Positions 1 through 6,592 of a DNA stretch of 24,238 nucleotides are shown piece by piece (within the stretch, counting starts at the first letter, position 1; the number at the start of each line of letters is the position of its first letter). The notes beneath the pieces were generated by a model. That model searched no databases, was not told the origin of the DNA, and saw only the letters and a list, made by a program, of their open reading frames with translations. Location: assembly GCA_964416315.1 (NCBI GenBank), contig CAYQDR010000072.1, forward strand, positions 1-24,238, in the 5' to 3' direction. This DNA is from CAYQDR01 sp964416315 (GTDB taxonomy: Bacteria > Methylomirabilota > Methylomirabilia > Rokubacteriales > DASRDR01). The position numbers and the translations under genes were made by a program.

Positions 1-95
1 ATCGTGGACTCCCTCCTCCCCCCAAGGGGAACAGTGTCCACGGAACCGGGTCAAGCCCAGAGCCTGCAACAGCGCACCCTGAACCGGAAGTCGAG
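1..95 (+). ncRNA. ssrS: Probable 6S RNA, 3' part (5' end outside window)
   Basis: No protein is convincing here. The stretch around 42-75 lines up by eye with the 3' half of proteobacterial 6S RNA: a GAACC..GGGU.CAAG block followed shortly by AGCCUGC, in the same order and with similar spacing as in E. coli 6S. A six-pair helix (4-9 with 36-41) encloses an inner C-rich/G-rich hairpin, as expected for the distal arm. A strong intrinsic terminator follows at 128-160. 6S RNA sequesters the housekeeping RNA polymerase holoenzyme. The 5' half lies left of the window, so the closing stem cannot be tested. The 3' end is approximate. Confidence 0.45.
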
Positions 96-127
96 CGCGT
101 TCAACGCGCCCCCCCGCAACCAGAGGG

Positions 128-160
128 AAGGCCCCGGAACGCAAGAGGTTCCGGGGCCTT
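128..160 (+). terminator. Strong intrinsic terminator, possibly bidirectional
   Basis: A perfect 13-bp inverted repeat (128-140 with 148-160) encloses a 7-nt loop, gcaagag. On the plus strand it is followed by a weak U tract (cgtgttt), which suits termination of the RNA gene to its left. On the minus strand it lies about 155 nt beyond the stop of the hydrolase gene and could also stop that transcript. The region 161-313 between it and the hydrolase stop shows nothing further that I can support. Confidence 0.75.
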
Positions 161-313
161 CGTGTTTCGCGGGCAAGCGGTCAGAGCGGCCGATAACTCC
201 TCCCCGTATGATACCGCGCCCGCTGGCCCCGGTAGTAAGGTCACTCGTGAGGTGCGGTCTCCTAGGGCATCTGCGTCAACGGAGGTCGTTCGTTTGCGCC
301 GGGTCTGGGTCCG

Positions 314-1294
314 TCACGCGGGCGGGCGCGGAAGGGCGGGCTCCAGCTCCAGCTCGCGGCACCACGTCTCGATGGCGCGCCGCATCTCCTCGGGCCGCTC
401 GGTCGGAATCCAGTGCTCGGCCTCGAGCCGCACGACCCGGCCGTGCGCGAGGGCGGCGAAGGCGCGCTCGGTGAGGCCCGGGTCGCTGAGCGCCCCGCCG
501 GAGGCCAGGAGCGCGAGGACGGGGACCCGGAGCCCGGCGAGGTCGGGCAGCCCGCGGCTCACCACGAGCAGCGACTGGAGGTAGGTCGCGGCGGGCGTGG
601 TCTCGAGGTCCTCCCACGGCGACGCGTAGCGCTCGGCCAGCGCGCCGAGGCCGCCGGCCGCGAGGGCGGCGCGCGTCTCGCGGTCGAGCTCGGCGAGGTC
701 GAGCGAGGGCAGGCGCCGCCGGTGGAGCCCGAGCGCGGCGAGCCCCCGCAGGCCCCACGCCAGGGGCACGAGGAGTGCGCGGAGCCGCGCGACGCGGCGG
801 AGGACCCCGGTGAGCGCTTCGCGGACGACGGGGTCGATCAGGATGAGGGCGGCCACCTGCTCCGGCCGGCGGCGCGCCAGCTCGACGGCGACGCTGGCCC
901 CGAGACAGTGCCCGACCACCACCGCCGGCGGGCAGCCCTCCCGCGCGAGGACGGCGCCGAGGTCGGCGCACCAGACATCCGGCCCGACGCGACCGCGGTA
1001 GAGCGAGGTGCCGTAGCCGCGCAGGTCGAGCCGCAGGAGGTCCCAGGTGTCCCGGAGCGACGTGCTGGCGACGAACTCGGACCAGCGGGTCAGGTTGCTC
1101 GCGAGCCCGTGGAGCAGGACGAGCACCCGCCGGGGCGGTCCCGGGCGCCAGAGCCGGTAGCCGACGACCGCGCCGTCCGCCGTGGTCAGCGTGCGCGCGA
1201 CCTCTCGCGCCGGCTCGTGCGGGTCGGCGTCAAAGGCGCGCGGCGCGTGAGGCGGCCCATCGTCGCGGCGGAGCACGTCGTCATGGTACTGCAC
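314..1294 (-). CDS. Alpha/beta-fold hydrolase with a Cys nucleophile motif
   Basis: 326 aa from a GTG start at 1294 (a second GTG at 1276 is possible). The oxyanion HG segment is at 62-63 (LLHGLASN). The nucleophile elbow reads G-H-C-L-G, which puts Cys130 where most relatives have Ser. Asp271 is a candidate acid and His294, in EAEHWIPTERP, is the typical catalytic histidine. Residues 160-240 form the variable cap. The family includes esterases, dienelactone hydrolases, haloperoxidases and C-C hydrolases; the substrate cannot be read from sequence. It is the last gene of the minus-strand copper/iron-sulfur cluster, starting 38 nt after the CuA-like gene, so cotranscription is likely, but a functional link is not shown. 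Confidence 0.85.
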   Translation of the reverse strand: MQYHDDVLRRDDGPPHAPRAFDADPHEPAREVARTLTTADGAVVGYRLWRPGPPRRVLVLLHGLASNLTRWSEFVASTSLRDTWDLLRLDLRGYGTSLYRGRVGPDVWCADLGAVLAREGCPPAVVVGHCLGASVAVELARRRPEQVAALILIDPVVREALTGVLRRVARLRALLVPLAWGLRGLAALGLHRRRLPSLDLAELDRETRAALAAGGLGALAERYASPWEDLETTPAATYLQSLLVVSRGLPDLAGLRVPVLALLASGGALSDPGLTERAFAALAHGRVVRLEAEHWIPTERPEEMRRAIETWCRELELEPALPRPPA

Positions 1295-1332
1295 TTCCGG
1301 CGACGGCACGCCTCCCGCGGCGTGCCTCCGGC

Positions 1333-2010
1333 TCACCGGCGGACGACGAGCGCGCCTTTGGCGACCATCCACTGGTGTCCCCACCCGCAGGTGGCGCCCC
1401 CCTCCGGGCCGGAGTCCACGCAGATCACGTCGAAGGCGCCGACTTTTTTCGTGGTGAAGGTCACGGCCCGGATGGTGGGGTCCTTCCGGCGCACGGCCTC
1501 GGCCACGCTCGGCGGCGCGTCGGCGCGCCGCCCGCGGTCGCCCAGCGTCCGCGCCACGTCGGTGGTGACGTAGACGGGGTGGGCGCTGATCCCGATGATG
1601 TGCTCGACGTTGCCGAGGTCGAGATCCCCCGCGATCTTCTCCCGGATGCGCAGGTCCCCCGCCGGGAGCCCGCCCATCGGGCGCTTCAGGGTCCGCTCCG
1701 CGTAGTCGGCGAACGTCTGCTCGGAGAGCGCCAGGGCGGGCACGATGTAGAGCGTGACCGCGTCGCCCTCCCGCACCTCCATGGCCTCGATCTCCCGGAA
1801 GGCGGCGTCGTAGAAGGCGAAGCCGTAGTGGTAGGGCACCGCGTAGAAGACCGTCCCCTCTTCGCGCGGCCCGGTGGGCGCGAACGGCGCCTTCCCGAGG
1901 AACGCGAGCAGGGTGAGGACGGTCGCGGCGGCCAGCCCCAGCGTCACGACGGCCGTGGCGGCCGGGAGCCGCCGGGGCGGCGGCGTCACGACGGCGGGAG
2001 CGCGCGGCAT
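1333..2010 (-). CDS. Membrane-anchored CuA-like (Cox2-type) cupredoxin with an expanded ligand loop
   Basis: 225 aa. One N-terminal membrane helix (about 17-38) is followed by an extracytoplasmic domain. Its start (YHYGFAFYDAAFREIEA) and its end resemble subunit II of ba3-type oxidases. The C-terminus has Cys-Gly-x-x-His-x-x-Met (Cys208, His212, Met215), the second half of a CuA site. The first cysteine, Cys197, is ten residues before Cys208 instead of the usual three. His137 is the likely upstream histidine ligand. About 50 extra residues (95-145) and a basic linker (155-175) interrupt the fold. The ATG start is 18 nt after the polyferredoxin stop. I infer an electron-transfer copper protein; whether it binds binuclear CuA or one copper ion is open. 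Confidence 0.75.
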   Translation of the reverse strand: MPRAPAVVTPPPRRLPAATAVVTLGLAAATVLTLLAFLGKAPFAPTGPREEGTVFYAVPYHYGFAFYDAAFREIEAMEVREGDAVTLYIVPALALSEQTFADYAERTLKRPMGGLPAGDLRIREKIAGDLDLGNVEHIIGISAHPVYVTTDVARTLGDRGRRADAPPSVAEAVRRKDPTIRAVTFTTKKVGAFDVICVDSGPEGGATCGWGHQWMVAKGALVVRR

Positions 2011-2028
2011 CGGGGTCCCGAGGGCGGG

Positions 2029-3438
2029 TTAGGGGAGCCCGACGGCGAGCGTCCAGAGGCCCACGAGGGTGAGGAGGAAGCTCAGGCCGGCGATGGGGAG
2101 GAAGGACGCGAAGGCGGCGTCCCGCTCCGGGAACAGGCGGAGGGAGATCCGGTGGGCGGCGTACAGCGTGAACAGCAGGCCGCCGAGGAGCAGCGCCGCC
2201 TGCACGAGGTAGGTCCCGAGCGGCGGCACGAGGTGGACCGCGGTCACCCGACCCGGAACTACCTGGTTGAACGGGAAGTCGAGCATCAGGGCCCGGGTGA
2301 CGTCGGGGACCACGCCCCAGGTCCGGAAGAGGTGATCCGAGAGGTCGGCGAGAGACTTGGCGAGCCCGAGGGGCAGGAGGGCGTACGCGTAGCGCGCGAA
2401 CAGGAGCCGGGTCGGGACCCCCGGATCGCCTGCCGCCCGCCGGGCCAGGGCGCTGAAGGCATAGACGATCGCCGCGCTCGCGGCGATCCCGAGCCCGAAG
2501 AGGAGGCCGACCGCGACCAGGCGCGTCGCCTCCCCGGCCGCGAGCGCGCCCGCGAGGGCTCGCCGGACGACGGGCAGGAGCGTGAGCATCATGAGGGGGA
2601 GGACCGTCGCGAGGCCCACCACCACGGTCGCGGAGACCGCGCCATCGAGCCGGGGCCTCCGCATCTCCCAGAGGTCCTGTCCGGGCACCCTGAGCCGGAG
2701 CGCGACGTTGTCGTGCGGGCAGCTCCTCATGCATTCGGCGCAGAGGATGCACTGGAGATTGGTGTCCATGGCGCCGGGAAACTCCGCCATGGGACAGCCG
2801 TAGCGCCGCGCGTTGCCGCGGAAGCAGTCCTTGGTGTCGCAGAGCGTGCGGCAGATCCGGCCGTCCCGCCCGCGGAGCTCGAAGGCCGAGAGGAGCGCGT
2901 TCAGGCCGATGAACGAGGTCAGGGGACAGACGTAGCGGCAGAACGCCCGCCGCTCGAAGACGAGGCCGACCCAGGCGGCCCCCAGGAGCAGGACCGCGAT
3001 CAGCCCCGCGGTCATCCGGGGGCTGTTGGAGAACCCGACCCCGTTGTCCAGCCAGATGAACAGCACGAACAGGGCGGTCGGGAGCCACATGTTCCGGAGC
3101 GCACCCGGCCATCGGAGGTGGTAGCCGGCCGTGTACGGGGACCGCCACCAGAGGCTGAGTCGCTGGAGCCACTCGCCCACGGCGCCGATCGGGCAGACGA
3201 GGCACCACGCCCGCCCGAGCACCAGCAGCGAGACGAGCAGGGCGCCCCACCAGACGACCCAGGTGAACATGAGGCCGAAGTTGAAGCTCGGGTGCTCGAT
3301 CCCGCGCCAGCTCGAGAGCAGGACCACGGCGACGATGGCCGCGGTCGGGAGGATCGCGACGAACTGGAAGGCCGGGAGCCGCAAGAGCGGATGGACGAGC
3401 CGGAGCTCCGGGAGGCGCCGCGCCGACGGGCGGGTCAC
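2029..3438 (-). CDS. NosR/NapH-like membrane polyferredoxin (4Fe-4S)
   Basis: 469 aa from a GTG whose last bases overlap the TGA of the upstream cupredoxin gene (GTGA), implying translational coupling. Several membrane helices (about 26-42, 56-75, 118-130, 143-160, then four or five more from 268 to the end) surround a cysteine-rich middle. CxxCP is at 79-83 and CxxxCP at 167-172. Then come Cys196, Cys200, Cys205 and Cys215, and finally CxxCxxCxxxCP at 230-241. The CxxCP/CxxxCP pair and ferredoxin block resemble the C-terminal parts of NosR, NapH and CcoG. Those proteins pass quinol- or flavin-derived electrons across the membrane or assist copper sites. Placement between two CuA-type proteins suggests electron exchange with them. 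No nosZ or nap gene is visible. Confidence 0.88.
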   Translation of the reverse strand: MTRPSARRLPELRLVHPLLRLPAFQFVAILPTAAIVAVVLLSSWRGIEHPSFNFGLMFTWVVWWGALLVSLLVLGRAWCLVCPIGAVGEWLQRLSLWWRSPYTAGYHLRWPGALRNMWLPTALFVLFIWLDNGVGFSNSPRMTAGLIAVLLLGAAWVGLVFERRAFCRYVCPLTSFIGLNALLSAFELRGRDGRICRTLCDTKDCFRGNARRYGCPMAEFPGAMDTNLQCILCAECMRSCPHDNVALRLRVPGQDLWEMRRPRLDGAVSATVVVGLATVLPLMMLTLLPVVRRALAGALAAGEATRLVAVGLLFGLGIAASAAIVYAFSALARRAAGDPGVPTRLLFARYAYALLPLGLAKSLADLSDHLFRTWGVVPDVTRALMLDFPFNQVVPGRVTAVHLVPPLGTYLVQAALLLGGLLFTLYAAHRISLRLFPERDAAFASFLPIAGLSFLLTLVGLWTLAVGLP

Positions 3439-3956
3439 GCGGGATCCTCCCGGCGTCCGGGGCGCGCGCGTGCGCGGGCGGCGAAGCCCGCGACCGCGAC
3501 GAGGCCGGCCAGCGAGGCGATCCACGGGAGGCGCTGGCCGGGCGTGGGCCCGGGATCGCCGACGACGAGCGTGGCCTTCATGGAGGGATGCCCGAGGCCG
3601 CAGAAGACGCTGCAGTGGATGACGTACCGGCCGGGAGGCAGGGCGAGGGTGACCGTCGGGGATCGGCGCTCCTGGCCCGCGACGAGCTGCAGGTTGATCC
3701 CCAGCTCGTTGATCGCGAAGCCGTGCTGGATATCGTCGCTGGCCACGGCGAAGCGCAGCGTGTCGTGGGGCCGGGCGCGGATCACGCTCGGGGTGAAGGC
3801 CCAGGTGGAGGCGCGGACGGCGATCTCGCTCGCCTCGTGGGCCGGGGGGTCCCCGACCGACACGACCCGGCCCGGCGAGCCGATCACGGCCCAGATGACG
3901 AGGCCGCTGAGCGGCCCCGTCGCGAGGGCGGTGAGGGCGACGGCGCGGCGCCACAT
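3435..3956 (-). CDS. CuA-containing cupredoxin, ba3-type Cox2-like
   Basis: 173 aa from ATG 3956, preceded by GGGAG 11 nt upstream; a TTG at 3989 would add 11 residues but has no ribosome-binding site. An N-terminal membrane helix (about 5-25) leads into a cupredoxin domain (44-133). A complete CuA ligand set is present: His78 (in DDIQHGF), Cys115, Cys119, His123 and Met126 (CSVFCGLGHPSM). It closely resembles subunit II of ba3 oxidases but has an additional C-terminal membrane helix (about 145-160). No subunit I gene adjoins it. It is first in the cluster and overlaps the polyferredoxin gene by 4 nt, so the two products probably act together. Confidence 0.88.
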   Translation of the reverse strand: MWRRAVALTALATGPLSGLVIWAVIGSPGRVVSVGDPPAHEASEIAVRASTWAFTPSVIRARPHDTLRFAVASDDIQHGFAINELGINLQLVAGQERRSPTVTLALPPGRYVIHCSVFCGLGHPSMKATLVVGDPGPTPGQRLPWIASLAGLVAVAGFAARARARPGRREDPA

Positions 3957-4240
3957 GGTCGGGTGGGCTCCCGGGATGTGCCCCGGCAAGTAAGCAAGCG
4001 GGGTGCCAGGGGACCTCCGGCCCCCGTAAGTGGCCGGCGCGGAACAGCCGGCCGCCGGGCCGCGGGGCGTCCGGGCGCGGCGCGGGGACGGTCGGGGCGC
4101 CCCAGCCTCGCCCCAGGAGGGGCCGCAGTGCCCCAGCCGGCGCGCCCGGGGGCCGGGCCACGCCGCGGAGCCCGGCGCGAGCGTGACGGCGGACGCGGCC
4201 CCCGCGTGTCCGGCAGGACCGCTTCGGCTACACTGACGCC
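3957..4240. other. Divergent intergenic region
   Basis: These 284 bases separate the minus-strand copper cluster from the plus-strand FAD oxidoreductase gene. Apart from the TACACT element at its right end, I see only GC-rich sequence with short local inverted repeats and no convincing ORF. Promoters for both directions must lie here. On the minus strand no clear -10/-35 pair stands out. Confidence 0.5.
4229..4234 (+). promoter_or_regulatory. -10 element giving a likely leaderless mRNA
   Basis: TACACT (4 of 6 matches to TATAAT, including the key A at position 2 and final T) ends only 6 nt before the ATG at 4241. Transcription would therefore start at or next to the start codon. There is no Shine-Dalgarno sequence in the gap, which agrees with leaderless translation. 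The -35 region is weak. Confidence 0.5.
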
Positions 4241-5506
4241 ATGAAGACGCTGGTCCTGGGCGGGGGCATCGTCGGGGTGACGACCGCGTACTGCCTGGCG
4301 CGGGAGGGCCACGAGGTCGCGGTCGTCGAGGAGAAGGACGGGCTCGGCCTCGAGGCGACCGCGGCGAACGCGGGGATCATCGCTCCGGGGCACTCGTTCG
4401 CCTGGGGATCGCCGCGGGCGCCGGGCCAGCTCGTGCGCTCGCTCCTCGGGAAGGAGACGGCGATCCGCGTCAAGCTCAAGCCGGACCTCCGGCTCTACAC
4501 GTGGGGCTGGAAGTTCCTGCGCGAGTGCACGGCCGCGCGGGCGCGCGAGAACACGCTGGTCAAGCTCCGGCTCAACCAGTACAGCCAGGCCGTGATGCAG
4601 GACCTGGTGCGGCGCGAGGGGATCGAGTATGACGCCGTGACCCGGGGCGCCCTCTACCTCTATCGCGGTCCGGCCGAGCTGGAGGCGGGAGCGGCGCGGA
4701 TGGCCCTGATGGCCGAGCACGGACAGAAGCAGGAGATCCTGGACCCGGACGCGGTCGCCCGGCTCGACCCGGTCTTCGAGCCGGTGCGGCACAAGATCGC
4801 CGGGGCCGTGCGGGATCTCACGGACTCGAGCGGCGACGGGCGGCTGTTCACGGAGGCCCTCGGGCGGATCTGCCGGGAGCGGTTCGGGACGACCGTCCAC
4901 CTGGGCACGCGCGTGACGGCGCTCCGCGCGGAGGGCGACCGGGTGACGGGCGTCGCCACGGATCGCGGCGCGCTGACCGCCGACGCCTACGTGCTCGCGC
5001 TCGGCATCCAGAGCCCGATCGTGGCGCGCACGGCCGGGATCCGGCTCGCCATCTACCCGACCAAGGGCTACTCGTCCACGTTCCCCCTCAGGGCGGACGG
5101 GCTCGCGCCGACCGTGCCCGGCGTGGACGAGCAGTGGCTCGTGGGCTGGTCGCGGCTGGGCGACCGGCTGCGGCTGACCTCGACCGCGGAGTTCGCCGGG
5201 TACGACTCGACCTGGACGCCGCGCGACTTCAACAACATCCTCCGGTTCGCCCGGGACGTCTTCCCCGACGCGGCCGACTACGCGCGCGGCGAGTACCGGG
5301 CGTGCCTCCGGCCGATGACACCCGACGGCCGTCCGGTCCTCGGCCCGAGCCGGTACCGGAACCTGTTCCTCAACGTCGGCCACGGTCACATGGGCTGGAC
5401 GATGGCCTTCGGGACGGCCCGGATCGTCACGGACCTGATGCTGGGGCGGAAGCCCGAGCTGGACCCGGCGGGCCTCACGCCCCGGCGCGCAGCCGGCGGC
5501 CTCTGA
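4241..5506 (+). CDS. FAD-dependent oxidoreductase, D-amino acid dehydrogenase (DadA) type
   Basis: 421 aa, the usual length for the DadA small-subunit family. The N-terminal dinucleotide-binding motif GGGIVG and the acidic end of beta-2 (VVEE) bind FAD. The substrate domain spans the middle. The C-terminal block RPMTPDGRPVLG followed by GHGHMGWTMA is the FAD-closing signature of this family. These enzymes oxidise D-amino acids (or sarcosine/glycine-like amines) to imino acids and pass electrons to the respiratory chain. The ATG has no ribosome-binding site but a -10 element lies right before it. It stands alone on the plus strand, so its physiological substrate cannot be inferred from neighbours. 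Confidence 0.88.
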   Translation: MKTLVLGGGIVGVTTAYCLAREGHEVAVVEEKDGLGLEATAANAGIIAPGHSFAWGSPRAPGQLVRSLLGKETAIRVKLKPDLRLYTWGWKFLRECTAARARENTLVKLRLNQYSQAVMQDLVRREGIEYDAVTRGALYLYRGPAELEAGAARMALMAEHGQKQEILDPDAVARLDPVFEPVRHKIAGAVRDLTDSSGDGRLFTEALGRICRERFGTTVHLGTRVTALRAEGDRVTGVATDRGALTADAYVLALGIQSPIVARTAGIRLAIYPTKGYSSTFPLRADGLAPTVPGVDEQWLVGWSRLGDRLRLTSTAEFAGYDSTWTPRDFNNILRFARDVFPDAADYARGEYRACLRPMTPDGRPVLGPSRYRNLFLNVGHGHMGWTMAFGTARIVTDLMLGRKPELDPAGLTPRRAAGGL

Positions 5507-5584
5507 GCGGCCCGGCCCGAAGCCGGAGGCCTCTGGCCCCTGCGACGCGGATATAGGCAGCCCGCCCGCACGGTTGCCTCCGAA

Positions 5585-5811
5585 ATGGGCATGGCGCCCG
5601 AGGACATCCCGATCCTGGTCGAGCACTTCCTCCGGAAGTACGAGCCGAAGCTGGGCCGGCGGCGGATCTCGCGGGAGGCGATGGAGTGCCTCCTGCGATA
5701 TCCGTGGCCCGGCAACGTGCGCGAGCTGGAGAACGCGATCCACCGCGCGATGGTCATGGTGCCGTCGGAGGAGATCGCCCCGGACGCCCTGCCGCGGGAG
5801 CTGGTGGAGGA
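5585..5811 (+). pseudogene. Fragment of a sigma-54 (NtrC-type) activator AAA+ domain
   Basis: About 75 codons match the end of the AAA+ domain of enhancer-binding proteins: EDIPILVEHFLRKY, then the sensor-II-region block PWPGNVRELENAIHRAMVM, then the SEEIAPDALPREL linker. Walker A, Walker B and GAFTGA regions are absent upstream, because the match stops abruptly near 5590. The Fis-type DNA-binding domain that should follow is replaced by a piece of a P-II gene. It cannot act as an activator. An ORF running to 5884 in this frame is out of frame with the P-II remnant after about 5811. Clear family recognition; junction positions are approximate. Confidence 0.8.
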
Positions 5812-5943
5812 GTGGGGAAGGCGGCGGACGCGATCCAGCGCGCCGCCAAGACGGGAGCCATCGGCGACGGAAAGATTTTCGTGAGCCCGATCGAGACGGC
5901 GGTGCGCGTGCGGACCGGAGAGCGGGACCGGGACGCACTGTAG
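5812..5943 (+). pseudogene. C-terminal fragment of a nitrogen regulatory protein P-II (GlnB/GlnK)
   Basis: In a frame shifted from the preceding fragment, 42 codons with an intact TAG stop encode the P-II C-terminus: ADAIQRAAKTGAIGDGKIFV, then SPIETAVRVRTGERDRDAL. This is the B/C-loop region that binds ATP/ADP. The first two thirds, including the T-loop, are missing. It directly abuts the sigma-54 activator fragment, so neither gene is whole. A complete copy presumably exists elsewhere in the genome, but that cannot be seen here. Confidence 0.82.
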
Positions 5944-5987
5944 GCGGGCCCCGACCGGGGACGGGCTGCCCGTCTGGGGTAGAGGCC

Positions 5988-6016
5988 TCGGAGGGGGCCG
6001 TCGAGGCCCCCTCCGA
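5988..6016. terminator. Bidirectional terminator-like hairpin
   Basis: A perfect 12-bp inverted repeat (5988-5999 with 6005-6016) with a gtcga loop sits between the convergent P-II remnant and the minus-strand DUF6941-like remnant, just past both stop codons. There is no U tract. Its position suggests it once served as the terminator of one or both genes. Confidence 0.6.
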
Positions 6017-6021
6017 ATGGG

Positions 6022-6261
6022 CTACTCGCCTTCGCCGGCCGGCTTCGGCGCCGGCAGCATGAAGCTCAGCCAGCGCACCGTGACCGTCGAGCCGAAGACG
6101 CGGATCTGATCGACGCGAGGGCCCTGCGGCTCCGGGGCCTTCGTGACGTTCAGCGTCTTGCTCCCGACCCACCGGTCGTTGGCGTAGAGCCGGAACTCGT
6201 AGCGGCCCGGGCCCTCGAACACGAGGTCGCCGATCTGGAAGACCACCTCGGCGGGCGCCAA
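6022..6261 (-). pseudogene. C-terminal fragment of a DUF6941-like protein
   Basis: 79 codons from a TTG. The beginning resembles the last third of the small DUF6941 family, whose usual end is a beta-rich segment of the form nLxFxxPGxYxFxLyxdg: here DLVFEGPGRYEFRLYANDRW, followed by VGSKTLNV. A further 40-residue tail (VDQIRVFGSTVTVRWLSFM...) follows. Full members are roughly 130-140 aa, so the N-terminal half appears lost at about 6255. There the sequence switches to a Nudix fragment on the opposite strand. The TTG has no convincing ribosome-binding site. A short intact gene is the alternative. Confidence 0.5.
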
Positions 6262-6505
6262 TGTCTACTTCCACGCCGTGCCGCAGGATGGCCGGCGCGG
6301 GCACCGCGACCCCGACGAGGTGGCCGAGGTGGGCTGGTTCCCGCCGGACCGCCTCCCCGCGGCGGTTGCGTTTCCGCACCACGTCGTGCGCGCGCTCCGG
6401 GCGTGGCGCGCGGCGTATCGTACCGGCCGGGCGGTCACGCCGCTGGTCGACCGGCCGGCGGCCCGGTCGAGCGGCCGGAGGAAGGCCTCGGCCAGGCGGG
6501 CCTGA
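6254..6505 (+). pseudogene. C-terminal fragment of a Nudix hydrolase
   Basis: The open frame from about 6254 encodes NVYFHAVPQDG, then DEVAEVGWFPPDRLPAAVAF and PHHVVRALRAW. This is the segment after the Nudix box in NADH-pyrophosphatase/MutT-like proteins. The catalytic GX5EX7REUXEEXGU box is absent because the match begins abruptly at the junction with the DUF6941-like fragment. A GTG at 6278 could start a 75-aa ORF, but that product would lack the active site. The stop codon is intact. Confidence 0.65.
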
Positions 6506-6592
6506 CCGAGGCCCCCCGTGTCGCGACGCGACGGGGTCGCGTCAGTTGGTGACACGCACCCCGACGCGCGGGCCGACTCGCCCGGCGCTGCC
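6506..6592. terminator. Possible terminator region between convergent genes
   Basis: Between the Nudix remnant and the AtuA-like gene lies a G/C hairpin (about 6516-6538: CCCCGT...CGCG paired with CGCG...ACGGGG, two bulged bases). It lacks a U tract. It is the only candidate for ending the minus-strand AtuA-like transcript. Confidence 0.3.

Noticed and set aside
207..212. TATGAT as a promoter
   Set aside because: No -35 partner and no plus-strand gene follows; the next gene is on the minus strand and convergent.
314..3250. A single 978-codon minus-strand ORF
   Set aside because: Only the last 326 codons (from 1294) are a protein. The rest is an out-of-frame shadow of the polyferredoxin and CuA-like genes.
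6022..6261. The minus-strand 79-codon ORF as an intact small gene
   Set aside because: It resembles only the end of a longer family, starts with TTG without a ribosome-binding site, and begins exactly where an opposite-strand fragment starts. Kept as a pseudogene instead.
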